Below are positions 45,009 through 56,607 of a DNA stretch of 64,000 nt, one piece after another. The notes beneath the pieces were generated by a model, which saw nothing but the letters and a program-made list of their open reading frames with translations, was not told the origin of the DNA and made no database searches. The translations under genes and the position numbers were made by a program. Within the stretch, counting starts at the first letter, position 1; each line of letters begins with the position of its first letter. The stretch comes from Pachypanchax playfairii (lineage: Eukaryota > Chordata > Actinopteri > Cyprinodontiformes > Aplocheilidae): the NCBI GenBank assembly GCA_006937955.1, contig SSNP01000010.1, positions 5,183,044-5,247,043 of the forward strand, read 5' to 3'.

Positions 45009-48000
45009 ATGGAGGTCAGTCGCGTCAGTGTGCAGAGCGATGATAGAGAACAGGACAGGCCCACGCATCCCGGGATTTTCCTAACAAGGGAGTCCGGAAA
45101 GATCGACCACCTTGCAGCGGGACCCACTGTGGATTTTCCGGTGTCGGTGGTTCTTCCAGCCGGAGGTACCGGAGAGAGAACCGGACTGCAAACACCAAAG
45201 CAGTTTTGTTCCTTTCTGGGTAGACCACTTATAAGCTACACTATCCAGGCTTTTGAGAGGTAGGAAAAAAGTCTAAAATAAATTAAGTTAGTATAGTTAA
45301 GCCTTTTTAGTTTATGCACGCGGAGATAAGTCCCCTCACTCTACTCCATGGCTGGAGTTACAGATTTAAGGGCCCTGGGGGCAAAACATACAGTGGGGCC
45401 CCTCCACAAACTAAATGGAGCTGAGAATAAAACAGTGTTTATAAAAGCCAAATCTTGTCTGTGTATTTTATTTTAATTTAGTGTTTAAAAAGTAAAAATT
45501 AAACATGCCTGAATATGAAAACAATCTTAACTCCAGATTTTTGTGGTACTGTTCTGCTTTTTACTGACACATCTTGGTATTTTCAGTGGAAATAGTTTGG
45601 TTTTATTAGAAGATTACTTAATAAGAGGATGTTCAATCAAAAAGTCTTATCCAAAGTGACTCTCTCACTCTTAGGACTCTCTTCACAGAGTGTGCTTGAA
45701 GAGAATTGTACCATTGTCATAGATAAAAACTAGCTGTGAGATCCAGTTGACAGGTGCTGCCATGATGTATTTCTGGAACTAGAATCTGTGCAGAGGGTGG
45801 GCTGAAAGTCCTTTGAACATATTTGAACATGTAGCATCAGAGTGAGAAGTGAGAGAATCAGTAATAGTCAACATCTGAACAAAGTGATCCAAGGTGTATT
45901 TTTATTTTTAAGTCAGAACAGCATCCAATGTATTTGCATGAAGGGAGCAGGTCTTGATGCTTAATGCTTATACTGGAGCCAGCTGTTGGGGTGCAGGAAT
46001 TACTTTGGATTCATCTTCTGAGTTCTATTCCCATTTCTGGCTTCTATCTTTGCTGATAAACTGAACATGGTTAAAGCAAATTTTTAGGTGTAAAACTGTT
46101 CTTAAGGAGTTCCAATGAAAAGAAATGAAGAGTATTTTGAAATAAGTGATGCAGCCAGCTTTGCCCTAAAGGATCTAATAAATGCAGATACATTTTTCAT
46201 TTTTAAAAATTTTGTGGTGACTTGTTAATACATGCTTTTTTCACAGTAGTTTTTCTAGATATTGAATGCAGTTCTTTTCATCACCATCTGTTATTAAACT
46301 GTTTCTTCCTTTTGGCAGGCAGATTGTAGGCTCCATGCCTTAAAGTTGAGAAAGTGAATGTTTCTATTATATTTTGATTACACAAGTTATTGAAACAAAA
46401 ACTGTGGTTAATCATATGCATCTTATTAGGTTCAGTTGCTCTTCAGGAAATAAACAGGGAAGTATAGAGCCAAAAAGAATCAGCGTGTGTGGCCCACTGG
46501 TTACATGGAGGTTCTATGTTGTAGAAGGTCAAAGGTCAGTTCATAAAACAACACCGGAATCTCCATCCTGGCCATTTTTTCCACAGTGTTGTAGCTGTTG
46601 CACAGATGTATGAAACAGACACTTGAACTCCTGATACAAGTATTATTTTCGCAAGTTTTATCTTCTGAATCACCCTGTCTTGCAACTTTGTCCAAATTAT
46701 TCCAGATTGCACTGATCAAAATCCCTGACTGATTACTTACAGACCCAGTTTTTTTGTAGGAAATCAAACTTTATAAAGTAGCATTTTCTGATCAGGTGGT
46801 GTGTGCTCGCAGGGTGTCATGGATCCAAAGCATCATTGTTGTTGTGGCCAAAGAAAACATGGACCTGATGATGAACATCCTTCAGAGGTTCCGTCATAGG
46901 AAGGTTCGAGTGGTACCAGGAGGCTCGACTCGCCACAGGTCAATATGCAATGGAGTCATGGCTCTTGGTGAGGAGGAGAGAGCGGGAGCTGAAAAACCCA
47001 AGGTGGTCATCATACATGACGCCGTGCGCCCGTTTGTGGAACAAGACTTTCTGCATAAGATAGCAGTGGCTGCCAAGGACCAAGGGGTCAGTAAGACTGA
47101 GACACGGTGAACAAAACTTTTTTACTTTATCAAGATAAAATCTACTAAACATCACCAACTGAGAATATTTCATTAGTTCATTGAATATTTCTTACACATT
47201 TTCTATTTTGAGTACTAATGAGTTAAATTTGTGTGTATTACTGATGAGTCACTGATTGGAACCATTTAACATAAGTCTGCTTTAAGAAGCACGAAGCGGT
47301 ACAATCGATAATGCTGCTGGAATTATTAATTTTATCCTTCTCAGCAGCACCACTGCAGGTGCTCTCCATGTCCAAAATGTGTGTAAACCAGGTCCTTACT
47401 CAACTTAAAGTTGCGCACATTTTTCCGTTACGTTTGTTTTTATAAATCCCAAAGTTTGCGTGCAAAGTTGCGTATGCAGTTTTCCGTTTTGTGCGTAAGC
47501 AAGCTTTATAAATGAGACCCCTGACCTCCAACAAGCACCTCAGTTCCCCGCTTCATGATTTATACCAAAAATAACAGTCTCACTTTTGTTGTACTGTAGC
47601 AATATTCACAATCCCATATAAAAATGTCTAGCTGTAAAAGCCACTCTATCCTCATGCTTGGAAAATGTAGCTAAATGAAACTTTGATTGGAGCTCATACT
47701 TCATCTTCATGAGCCTTAAGCTGAAAACCAGACAAGGTGGATTTTAGAACAAATTGTAAACAAATCCACCATGTGTACCCATGATGGAGTCGTCCACCTG
47801 GTCGAGAAACATGCCACAAACATCAGTGTTTGTGCTCCACGTGGTTTGTGTTCCACCTGGCAGTGTAAACTTAAACAAACTGATCATTAAAAACAGTAAA
47901 CTCAAGTTTTCCAGGCAGGTTCAAACCTGAGAAAACGATCAGCGTTAATGATTTCACACTGGCCGTTTTAAAACAAGATTAATCAAACTTTTCATATGGA

Positions 48001-51000
48001 GTTTATGAGAATGACAACTTCATCACTCCTGGTGATGATGTTTATTCTTTTGGTGTTGCACAGAAAACATTTGCAGCAAGGTCACGACCTCTCTGATGCA
48101 GGAACTTGGAGATGATTCCAGACTAGGAGAAGACCTTGTAGTGTCGAGGTCACGTTGCACAAAGAGAAAACTTAGCATTTATGTTGTCTGAGCGTTGTGA
48201 TGAACTTCAACTGTGGGCTGTCTGGTCTTCATTATCGTTCCAGTATCCACCCTCATCATAAAAGCCTGTTTCCAGTGAAAAATCGTTTTGATTTTTACAT
48301 CATGTGTAACACACAGAACACGTGTTTCCTCCCTTTTCATCCTCCTCAGCCACACACACTCACAAACCGCCAGCTCCTGCATGCTGTCGGGTTCTTCAGA
48401 GATAAAAATATTGAATCATGATCCTATTGGGGATTTTCCAACCCTAACTGTTTTTATTCAGTTTTACATTCGTACATTTTTATGTCATTCCAATTCAGTC
48501 TTTTATAAAATGAGAAGACTTTATTAAAGTTCATGGAACTGCTTTAAATGCTTCTTCAGATGTCAGTGTGTTTAAAATATGGCACTCTCTGTTTTCTTTT
48601 TTAAACTTCTTGCTCATTTTTTACCAGATTTGACCAAGACTTGCCCTGGACATTAAAATAATCCTTGAATCGTTTCTAAGTAACCAGACTTACTTGTAAT
48701 CTTTTTTATTTCATAAATCAGGAAACCTCATAGTACCGACGTGGTGATGTTCTTTAAAGTTTCTATTGAGAGGATTTATCTTTTACAAATATTTTGCAAT
48801 TATTTCTTTAAGATTTTTGCACTTAACTACAATAGTGTTTAAACACAATCCGAAAATTTCTCTCTTTTCATTCAGGCAGCTGGAGCTATCCGACCTCTTA
48901 CTTCCACTGTGATAGCCACAACGTCAGAGGGTTACCTGGATCACTCCTTGGAGCGAGTCAAGTACAGAGCCAGCGAGATGCCGCAGGGATTCACATATGA
49001 TGTCATCTATCAGGCTTATCAGAGGGTGAGGCTCGTACTGCAGTTTGACTTTACCACACAGGATGTACTGTCAGGTGGATGTTAGTATTTGGTTTATTTA
49101 AATGAATCATCTTGTTCTAAGTAAATACATCTGCATCTGTTAGAGCTTTAAAAACACTGACATTGATCCTCTAAAATTACACAACTAAAATGACAAAAGG
49201 TTTAATGAACCTAACTTACTGTAAAAGGTCTTCACAGCCTTTCGTTGTTTAAACGACATCCCAGAATCTGCAGGTTTTCATTCTGAAGAGCTCACCGTGT
49301 GGATACTTTCACGTTTCTTGTACTTTTTAGTGTTTTCTCTTGCATCTGGTAAAGAAATGACATGTAGATATTCTCTATCTAAACTGAACTGAAGTTTTAT
49401 TTGAAACATAATTAACACTAAAATGACACTTTAATTTCAGCCAGACTGTCATTTACTGTCTCAGAAGTTGAGTGCAGTTTAACATTTGTACCTGCAAAAA
49501 ATGGAAAGAATGTAAGTAAAATTCTTCTCTGAAAACAGAGACTGTTCTTCCAAAATGATGACAGGCAAACTTTCTGGAACTAAAGAAATAAAAGCTTATT
49601 GTTTTTTTTTTTTAAATAAAGTTTCCTACACGACCCTTGAATGTTTCTTCTGATAGCGACATGTTTAGCTGAGAGTTTAAATGTGCCTTTAATGGAGCTT
49701 CACTTTTATTTATGTCACTTATGGATCTTCAGATGACCTTGAGATCCCTGTTGGCTTTTCAGAAAATGAGCTCATTCTTGTGCCGCAGCGTCAAAACTGG
49801 TCAAGTTGCAAAAAGACACAGTGGGAAGGCCGACTGTGAGTGTCCCTCTCCTCCTTTTCAGCTATTGAAAGGAGTGGAAAGTGTAAGGTATCTGTCAAGT
49901 TAAGACTGTAGGACATAGTCATGAAAAATCTCTGAGAGCTTCGCATTTGTAGCTTGACATCTATTGAGAGTTGAAGAACTAAGGGCTGAAAAGACAAAAG
50001 AGGAGACACTTTATCCAGTCTCCAGAGAAGGCTTTTGTATTTGGAGAAAATGCTAAAGGCGAAATTACCTCAAAAACCACAAGCATATTTCTGCAGCAAC
50101 CTCTCCGTACTGTTCCACCGTCAACAAGTGGTGCCAGAGATAAATGGAGAAAACTTGTTTGTAAATGTTAAAATAAAGTACAAGAGTGTTTGTTTATATC
50201 TGACCTGTGTTTATCTACCGAAACTAATTTATTTACAGAATATAAAGAGATTTTGCACCTTGTCACAGAACACTACAGTGAGGTAACTTGAACAATCAAT
50301 TAATAACATAAATTATTCACTTTTTATATATCTGAGTCCTGATCTGGAGGTAAGGTCCGATTCTGATCGAGTCTGAAACCTCGTGATCGGGCTTGATTTC
50401 CGATCACGTGATCAGATCTGGACATCCCTATCATAAACATCATTCTCAAAAGTGATGAGGTGTAAAAACATTTTGTAAAATGTTTGTTTGAGCTGCTTGA
50501 AAGGTTTTGAGTTTGAGTTAAATGGAGCCTGCTCACGAGTCTCCATCAGCCAAACGCCTGTCTGAGAGTTATTTACTTCCTTTTAGCACAGATTGGTTTA
50601 GATTCTAATTGCTGCAGTTACACAAAAAAGTCAAATGGCCTGGCAACGTCCCTGCCATTACAGAATTTTACAAATATAACATATAACTTTGAAGGTTGAA
50701 CATTACTTCTGCTCCTGGAAAAGGTTTTGGCTCTTCTCTACAAATTTATTGAGTTTCATGAAAATCATTTCTATACATCAGCTGCTCTGCTCTTTTTAAC
50801 CCCTCCACAGTGCTCTGAGTCAGACTTTGACTTTGGAACCGAGTGTCTCCATTTGGCTCTGCAGTACTGTGGCACCAATGCAAAGCTTATTGAAGGTCCG
50901 CCAACTCTGTGGAAGGTGAGTTTGCCAGAGCAAGCTGAACGCTTGTCATTAATTGTTTTTTTAGGGGCAAAAATAAAGTTTCTGAATCCAGGCTCAACAT

Positions 51001-54000
51001 AAAACTGAATAAATTTGAATGTTTTATCTGTTTAAGTGAGACGTTATTTGTCCTTCAGGTGACCTATAAACAGGATTTGGCTGCTGCAGAGTCCATTATT
51101 AAAGGTAAGTTACTATCCTCATAAATTTGTCTTTACACAGCCTGCCATATGCATTGTAAACAGAAAACTTTCATCCTTTTAAATGTGAAAGTATGTATGT
51201 AGACATGTATACATGAATGGCTGTTTACCAGACGAGTTAAATGGTCCCAAACAAGCAGAGCAGGAGTGTTTTGTCTCCTTTTCTGTGGACTGGAGTTAGA
51301 ATTAAATGACACTAAACCAAAATAACCTGTCGCTGTTTTAAAAAAGAAATTCTTTCTTGCATTGTTTAGCCTGATATGAACACTGTGGCTTTAAGCAGCC
51401 GGTGAATGCTGCGAAGAGCAAGTCGGGACAAGGAATACCATCACAATCAGAGCAGTGGAAATAAACACAGTCCCGTGCACGTTTCACCTCACCAGCACCT
51501 GGACCAACAAGTGCCTGTTTGATGATGACATAAGGTGCACTGTGATAACTCCCAGAGTCTCTGAAGTGAATGCATTCATTGTATGATATTTAGAAAAGAT
51601 GTGGAAGTAAGTTCTCACAGCTGTCAGTTTGAGTTACTGCTGAGTGTTTCACTTGGTGTGTTTTACATTTCTCTGTTCTCACATGTATAGACACCCCTGG
51701 GTGACTGGTTTGTGTCTGCCCTGATTAAAGCTTGCTAATTGATTTCTGAGTAGCGTCTTTCAAGCGAGACAGCAACATTGGAGGTCTGATTCACACTAGT
51801 CTGTAATCAACTGTTGTGTTTTTGTCTGCAGACTTTTAATTCTGTAATTAGTACCAAGTTGACTGTGAAAGCCATTAAATCAGCCAACTCGCTCGCTGTC
51901 GTCAGCTCTGGTAGATATTTACATAAATTGTGGCAGCTGCTCGGCTGGTACAAGGTGAAAAGGGTTTAAAAAAAACAACTTTTTCCTGGTTATTAAGAGT
52001 TCAAAACATGCAGTTTGTATTTAATATAATGTGTTTTTAATTGGGGACCTGTGTATTTGTTATCAGGAGGTCAGAGGATCATCAGTTTGATGAACAGATT
52101 CTCACAGGATGATGGAACTAATCAGAGCCGAGCCAGTTCACCAGCAGATTTCTACTGTCTTAAAAAACTCCATTCTTAAAAATGTTACTGCAGTTTCTTC
52201 AGTCATTGCACTGTGAACTAGATTTCTTAACTTTCACAGGACTCGTGTCAGTCTGGTGCATTAACCTAACCACTTTGTCAGTGTAATGAATCATAAACAT
52301 TTAATTTATAGAATTAATTTGAATCTGTATAAAAGTTTGTAGGTTATTAGCTCAAATGAACTGAATTAACATTTATTGGTGAAGTTGTTTATTTTGTGTA
52401 AATTTCCTCAGTAAACATGATCTAATAGCTTCACTCAACTTATAGATTCATTTGGATTTCCCAGATTGTGATTGAAAGCAGGAGGTTTAATGAATCAAAC
52501 CTCTTCATCTCTTTCAGATACGTTGTCACAGTCAGCTTGTCTTATCACAGGAGGATCGGCACCTGCTGTGACGCTGGCTGGCGCTCTTCAAAAGGATTTT
52601 GGAGCTCTGGATATGGTTCGTGCAGTAATTCTAAATACCCTAATAAATGTAACCAGTTTTATACGTCTGTCTCCTATCTTCTACTTCAGTTTCTCTTTTC
52701 AAACTCTATGTGAGCTGTACATGGGTGGCCTGGTGGTGAGTGTTTCTGTATGCGGTCAGACCTCTAATGAAGCCTGTCTGGGATGCACGCTGCCTCCTCC
52801 CCTTCGTTCCCTCCATCTCTCCCTCTCCTACACAACGGAGAGCAAATAGCAGTCAAATATCCGGAGCTGTGGCAGTTTTCTTGAATCATGGAGTGTTTAG
52901 TGATGAATTATAACCTCCATCTCAACATCATCTCCCTACGACCTCAGTTCAGTTCTTAGGCTTGACAAGTTCTCACTTTCCTCTACAGTTCATATACTTC
53001 TCTTTCACTCCTAATATTTCATTTTGGCATATTAAATACCTGTGTTGCTTTCAGCCCAAACTGCAAAAAATCTTCATCTAATTTTTAGAGTTTGGACTAA
53101 ATTTGACCCCTAAGATGCAGCTGAAGTTCCCAGAAAGTGCTACCACGAAGTTAGACGGTGCTAATCACAGAAACTTTTGTTATAACAGAAAAAACCTAAA
53201 ACTAATAAAAAAAAACAACAGCTTTATAGTGTTTTATAGTTTATCCTCCCAAAAAACAAGAGTCTGTCATATTTAACATCTATCACATTGCAATTGAACA
53301 TATAAACTCTTGAAACCTCTTCAACTCCTCTTCTTGTATAGAGACGTGTCTTCTTTATCATCTGACCCATATCTTCTGTGTCTTACTGGGTGACATTGCT
53401 CTAGGGCACTCTTCGTCTTCTTCTTCTTCTTTTTTAATCTTCTGCAGTGATTTAACAGTTTATCATCCTTTAAATCTGCTCCAACTCCTTCATCACACAA
53501 CATTATAATGAGTGGATATTACTTCATGGCTCTGAACACGACCCCAGAGACAGATCAGGGCTTGTGTCAGCCTCCTTAGATCAGGTTATTGAACCTATTC
53601 CCACCTGTGTTCAGGTGGCCAGTTGGGTCCTGTTTTTCCTGTAAGATGTTCGGAACCAGATACATTGGAGGAGATGAAAGGCAAGTGGAGGAGGTGGATG
53701 ATAAAAAACTGACTTCTGTCCCACTGCAATTACATTAATCTAATACAGGGATAAACAGTGTGAGCATGTGCAGGTGGAGAATTTGGCAGCATGTGTGTGA
53801 GAGAGAGAAAGGGAGACCCTCAGAACAGGAATATGGTCAGAAACTCCTTTAGGTGAGTTTTATCAAAGAGAAACATTTAATCCAGTTTAAATCCAGAGAA
53901 ATCTGTAATTTTAACTCCTTAAAATCCTACTTTGATGCATGTGAATGTATCTGAATGAACTGATTTACATACAGTCACTTCTTTAAAGAGGCCAGTTTAC

Positions 54001-56607
54001 ACAAATTTCATGACTTTGTGGCTATTTCAGTATCAACAAGTAATATGAAACATTTTATATCTAAAGAACGTCAGGAAACACTGATTAACAGAACTTTCAA
54101 TCTGTCTGCGGGAAGATTGGACTGGCTTCGGGCTCCAACTCATTAATATTCATCATGCTAATTCGCTGCACTCTGATTGGCCAGCACACTAGCCTATGAG
54201 AGCAAGGCATACTGTTTCCTGCCCCGCTGCGCATGGCAACAGCGCACCGAGTCTCTTTCAGTTTGATACGTGTTTATGCTACAGCTTTTAGCCAGCAGCA
54301 TGCTAGGCGTGGAGCTAAACTATTCAACCCAAACCTCAGAAAAAACGTTTTTAATGGAATGGCCTCTTTAAGAACTCTGATTTTTGGTCCTGCAGTTGGA
54401 CATAGTTGTTTCTGTCTATAATGTAAGTGTATTAAAAGCTGCAGTAACAATAACCTTTAATGGAACAACCGATGTTCTGCAGGTTACTAGATCTAGAGGA
54501 GCAGCAACATGGAGCGTTGAGCTCAGAGATGTTTTTCTTCTATTGCTAATGTTGTTCTATGTCAAGTCCCTTTGGTTTCTCGACTCTGGGATTTCATGAC
54601 CATACTGCTCTAGATCATATCGGTTATTTGTTTAAACCCTGGAAATCGACATTAAATGATTTTACTTTTAAAGCTTTTTCTTTCAAAACCAAACGGTTTT
54701 AATAACCATTTCACATTTAAATGTCCTTCAATTGTTTTAATGAGGTCGAATTAACTGAGTTTCAGTGCCAAGCAGCCTCTGGATGTTTATTTCGGTTTTT
54801 ACTTAATACAAGATGACATTTAATTTCAACAGTAAAGTTAATTTTTTTAAATAGACACAAAATCGAGGAGTACGATGTGGTTACTTTATGATGTTTGTAT
54901 ATGCCAAAGCCAAAACAGAGGAAAAAGATCCAAACCTGAATGTCTTGAACAGCTTTCAAAGTTCTTGGCTGCGTCTCACCATCTGGCTCAGTTTGTTCCT
55001 TAGTGAAGTTTAACATGTGACATGTTTTCTTTTATTTTGTTATTGCATGTGACAGTTTCGTTTCCATCTCATCAACAAGAATATTACGTCTTTTTACTGT
55101 GATTATCTCAAGTTTCTTTTGTTCAGATAAATATTAGGATTTTTCTCCTAACATTTATCTGAACAAAAGGAACTTGATATTTATATATATATTTGTTAGT
55201 TTAGAAGCATAAAAGAGCATTTCTGATTCCAGTCAGTGGAAATAGGTCTTTTAATTAAATATACTTAATTTCCAGGATATTTTTTTCCTTCTTTTTCTTT
55301 AATCATTGAATGATTCATTGCAGTAAAACAGGTGGGTGTACTTTCACCTGAAATGATTAAAGAAGTGACTAAAACAGGAACCAGAGAGCTGTTGCTTTAA
55401 GCTCTTTGACCTCTCGTGCTTTAGAACCCTGGTACTGCAGCACCTGCCATTTATGTGATCATTCTAGAAAAAAAACAGTCTGACTATTTAAAAAACTCTG
55501 ACTTACAGGAGCTGGACGTCATCCCAGATCTAACGGGAGACAACCGCAACTATCTGTTGAAAGAGTGGAATTTCATCCTGCTTTCTGTGAGTTTCCAATT
55601 AAAGCTCGACTTTATAGTGAAGTGAAAACATATCCGTGTAAAAAGTGACAGTGAGTTCTGAGAGATCTGATCTCGTCTGATATTTGATGGGTTTTTTGTC
55701 TCCAGGTCAGTTCTTGTCTGTCTGAAGTGGAAGCTACTCTTGTGGCTTTGGAGGCAGCAAATCGAGCTCTTCTTCACCCACCAGTCGTCATTTGGGTGAG
55801 TTTATATTTGGATTATTCAGCCATGTTAGCAGATGGAAAGAAGCTTAAATAATCTGGACATTATGACCATTTGACCTGATAAATCCCCATTTTCCACTTA
55901 ATGCTGTGAACGGGTGTTTTGTCATTCGAAACAGGTTTTTAATCACATTGAAAATGATTCTTCCACAACTGTGAATTTAACTAAATAACTAAACCAGAAA
56001 AACAATTTATTGAATTAATAAAAACACTCTCAAGTCCTGAACATCTGTAGTTCAGACTTTGTGGTTTTAGAAAAAAATAAAAATAAACTTTGATATTTGC
56101 ATCTCATTGCAGCAGATTGTAAATCAAGATGACAGAAATGTTGCAATAACCATCATTCTGCATGGTCGCATTGCCCTCTCCATGTTAGTGGAAGTCACTG
56201 TGATCTGATCCATCATTTCCTAATTAAACCTCACTAATTGGAGGGAAAAAACCTCAAAATTCCTAGAGACTGATTATATTTACTCTCAACACAGCAGAAT
56301 TGAAAGTTTTCCTATTTTCCTTAAACGCAACCTTATATAAACAGCTTTATTAAAATGTAGTTTTGCAATACTTGAAAACTGACATAGATGGCCTCAAGGT
56401 AAAAATGTAAAAAGAAGAGATCTTTTTGTTGGAAGTGTTTTCCTTATTTGGGCATTGTGCCCTTTATTTTATTAGGTACATTTAAGCTGTACAGATGAGA
56501 AGTCTATCAGCAGCATGATGCCAGAGTCTGCTGCATTTATGGACCTGGCGTCTACAGCCAAGCTTCGAAACATTCTCCTGTATGGAGTCCAGCTTCATCA
56601 CTCTGAG
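45009..56607 (+). CDS. crppa: CDP-L-ribitol pyrophosphorylase (ISPD), 3' end outside window
   Basis: Makes CDP-ribitol from CTP and ribitol-5-phosphate for alpha-dystroglycan glycosylation. Nine exons give 408 in-frame codons: 45009-45259, 46813-47086, 48876-49025, 50811-50915, 51059-51104, 52518-52615, 55509-55586, 55706-55795 and 56476-56607. The cytidylyltransferase domain is clear: VVLPAGGTGERTGLQTPKQF (CTP loop), GGSTRHRSICNGV, VVIIHDAVRPFVEQDFL, AAGAIRPL and SLERVKYRASEMPQGFTYDV. The C-terminal domain matches at HPPVVIWVHL and LRNILLYGVQL. About 40 residues are expected beyond, and no exon for them is seen up to 64000, so the last exon lies past the edge. Exon 6 could instead end at 52624. 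A 27-base cryptic exon (54396-54422) was left out. Confidence 0.95.
45335..45430. repeat. Possible repeat fragment in crppa intron 1
   Basis: GGGCCCTGGGGGCAAAACAT followed by GTGGGGCCCC looks unlike its AT-rich surroundings and like strings that recur in fish repeats. Family not identified. Confidence 0.25.
47380..47530. mobile_element. Possible DNA-transposon end in crppa intron 2
   Basis: Alternating GCGCACA / GTGCGTAAGCAAGC / TTTATAAATGAGACCC strings resemble terminal parts of non-autonomous elements common in fish. Only a fragment is seen; family not assigned. Confidence 0.3.
50330..50440. mobile_element. GATC-rich palindromic repeat fragment in crppa intron 3
   Basis: Contains GATCACGTGATC (50402-50413, a perfect 12-bp palindrome), CGATTCTGATCGAGTC and GACATCCCTA. 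This resembles the ends of hAT-like elements in fish that read 'gggatgtccgatc'. Only about 100 bp is recognisable. Confidence 0.35.
51690..51975. promoter_or_regulatory. Candidate conserved non-coding element in crppa intron 5
   Basis: A smooth, non-repetitive block with GCTTGCTAATTGATTTC, CTGTAATTAGTACC and CATTAAATCAGCC, unlike the AT-rich filler around it. No coding frame. crppa introns could hold enhancers for neighbouring developmental genes; this is an inference. Confidence 0.35.
53982..54371. mobile_element. Short inverted-repeat element (MITE-like), copy B
   Basis: Inverted relative to copy A at 2082-2674. Ends read CTTTAAAGAGGCC and GGCCTCTTTAAG. Shared internal blocks include AAACACTGATTAACAGA and ATACTGTTTCCTGCCCCGCT. 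It lies in the crppa intron between exons 6 and 7 and is shorter than copy A by about 200 bp. Confidence 0.75.
55108..55177. ncRNA. Near-perfect 70-nt hairpin (candidate small-RNA precursor)
   Basis: Arms 55108-55139 and 55146-55177 are 32 bases each and pair at 31 of 32 positions on the + strand, one of these being a G-U pair, with a six-base loop (TTTTTC). Overall size fits a pre-miRNA, and it lies in a crppa intron on the sense strand. The pairing is tighter than most microRNA precursors, so it could equally be a palindromic transposon scar or a hairpin-RNA source. The inverted repeat itself is certain; the RNA role is a guess. Confidence 0.4.

Noticed and set aside
46374..46613. 79-codon plus-strand frame before crppa exon 2
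   Set aside because: Out of context with crppa and without a domain; probably chance.
54396..54422. 27-base exon of crppa
   Set aside because: Splice signals are good, but the protein aligns with the human one better without it; kept as a finding, not an exon.
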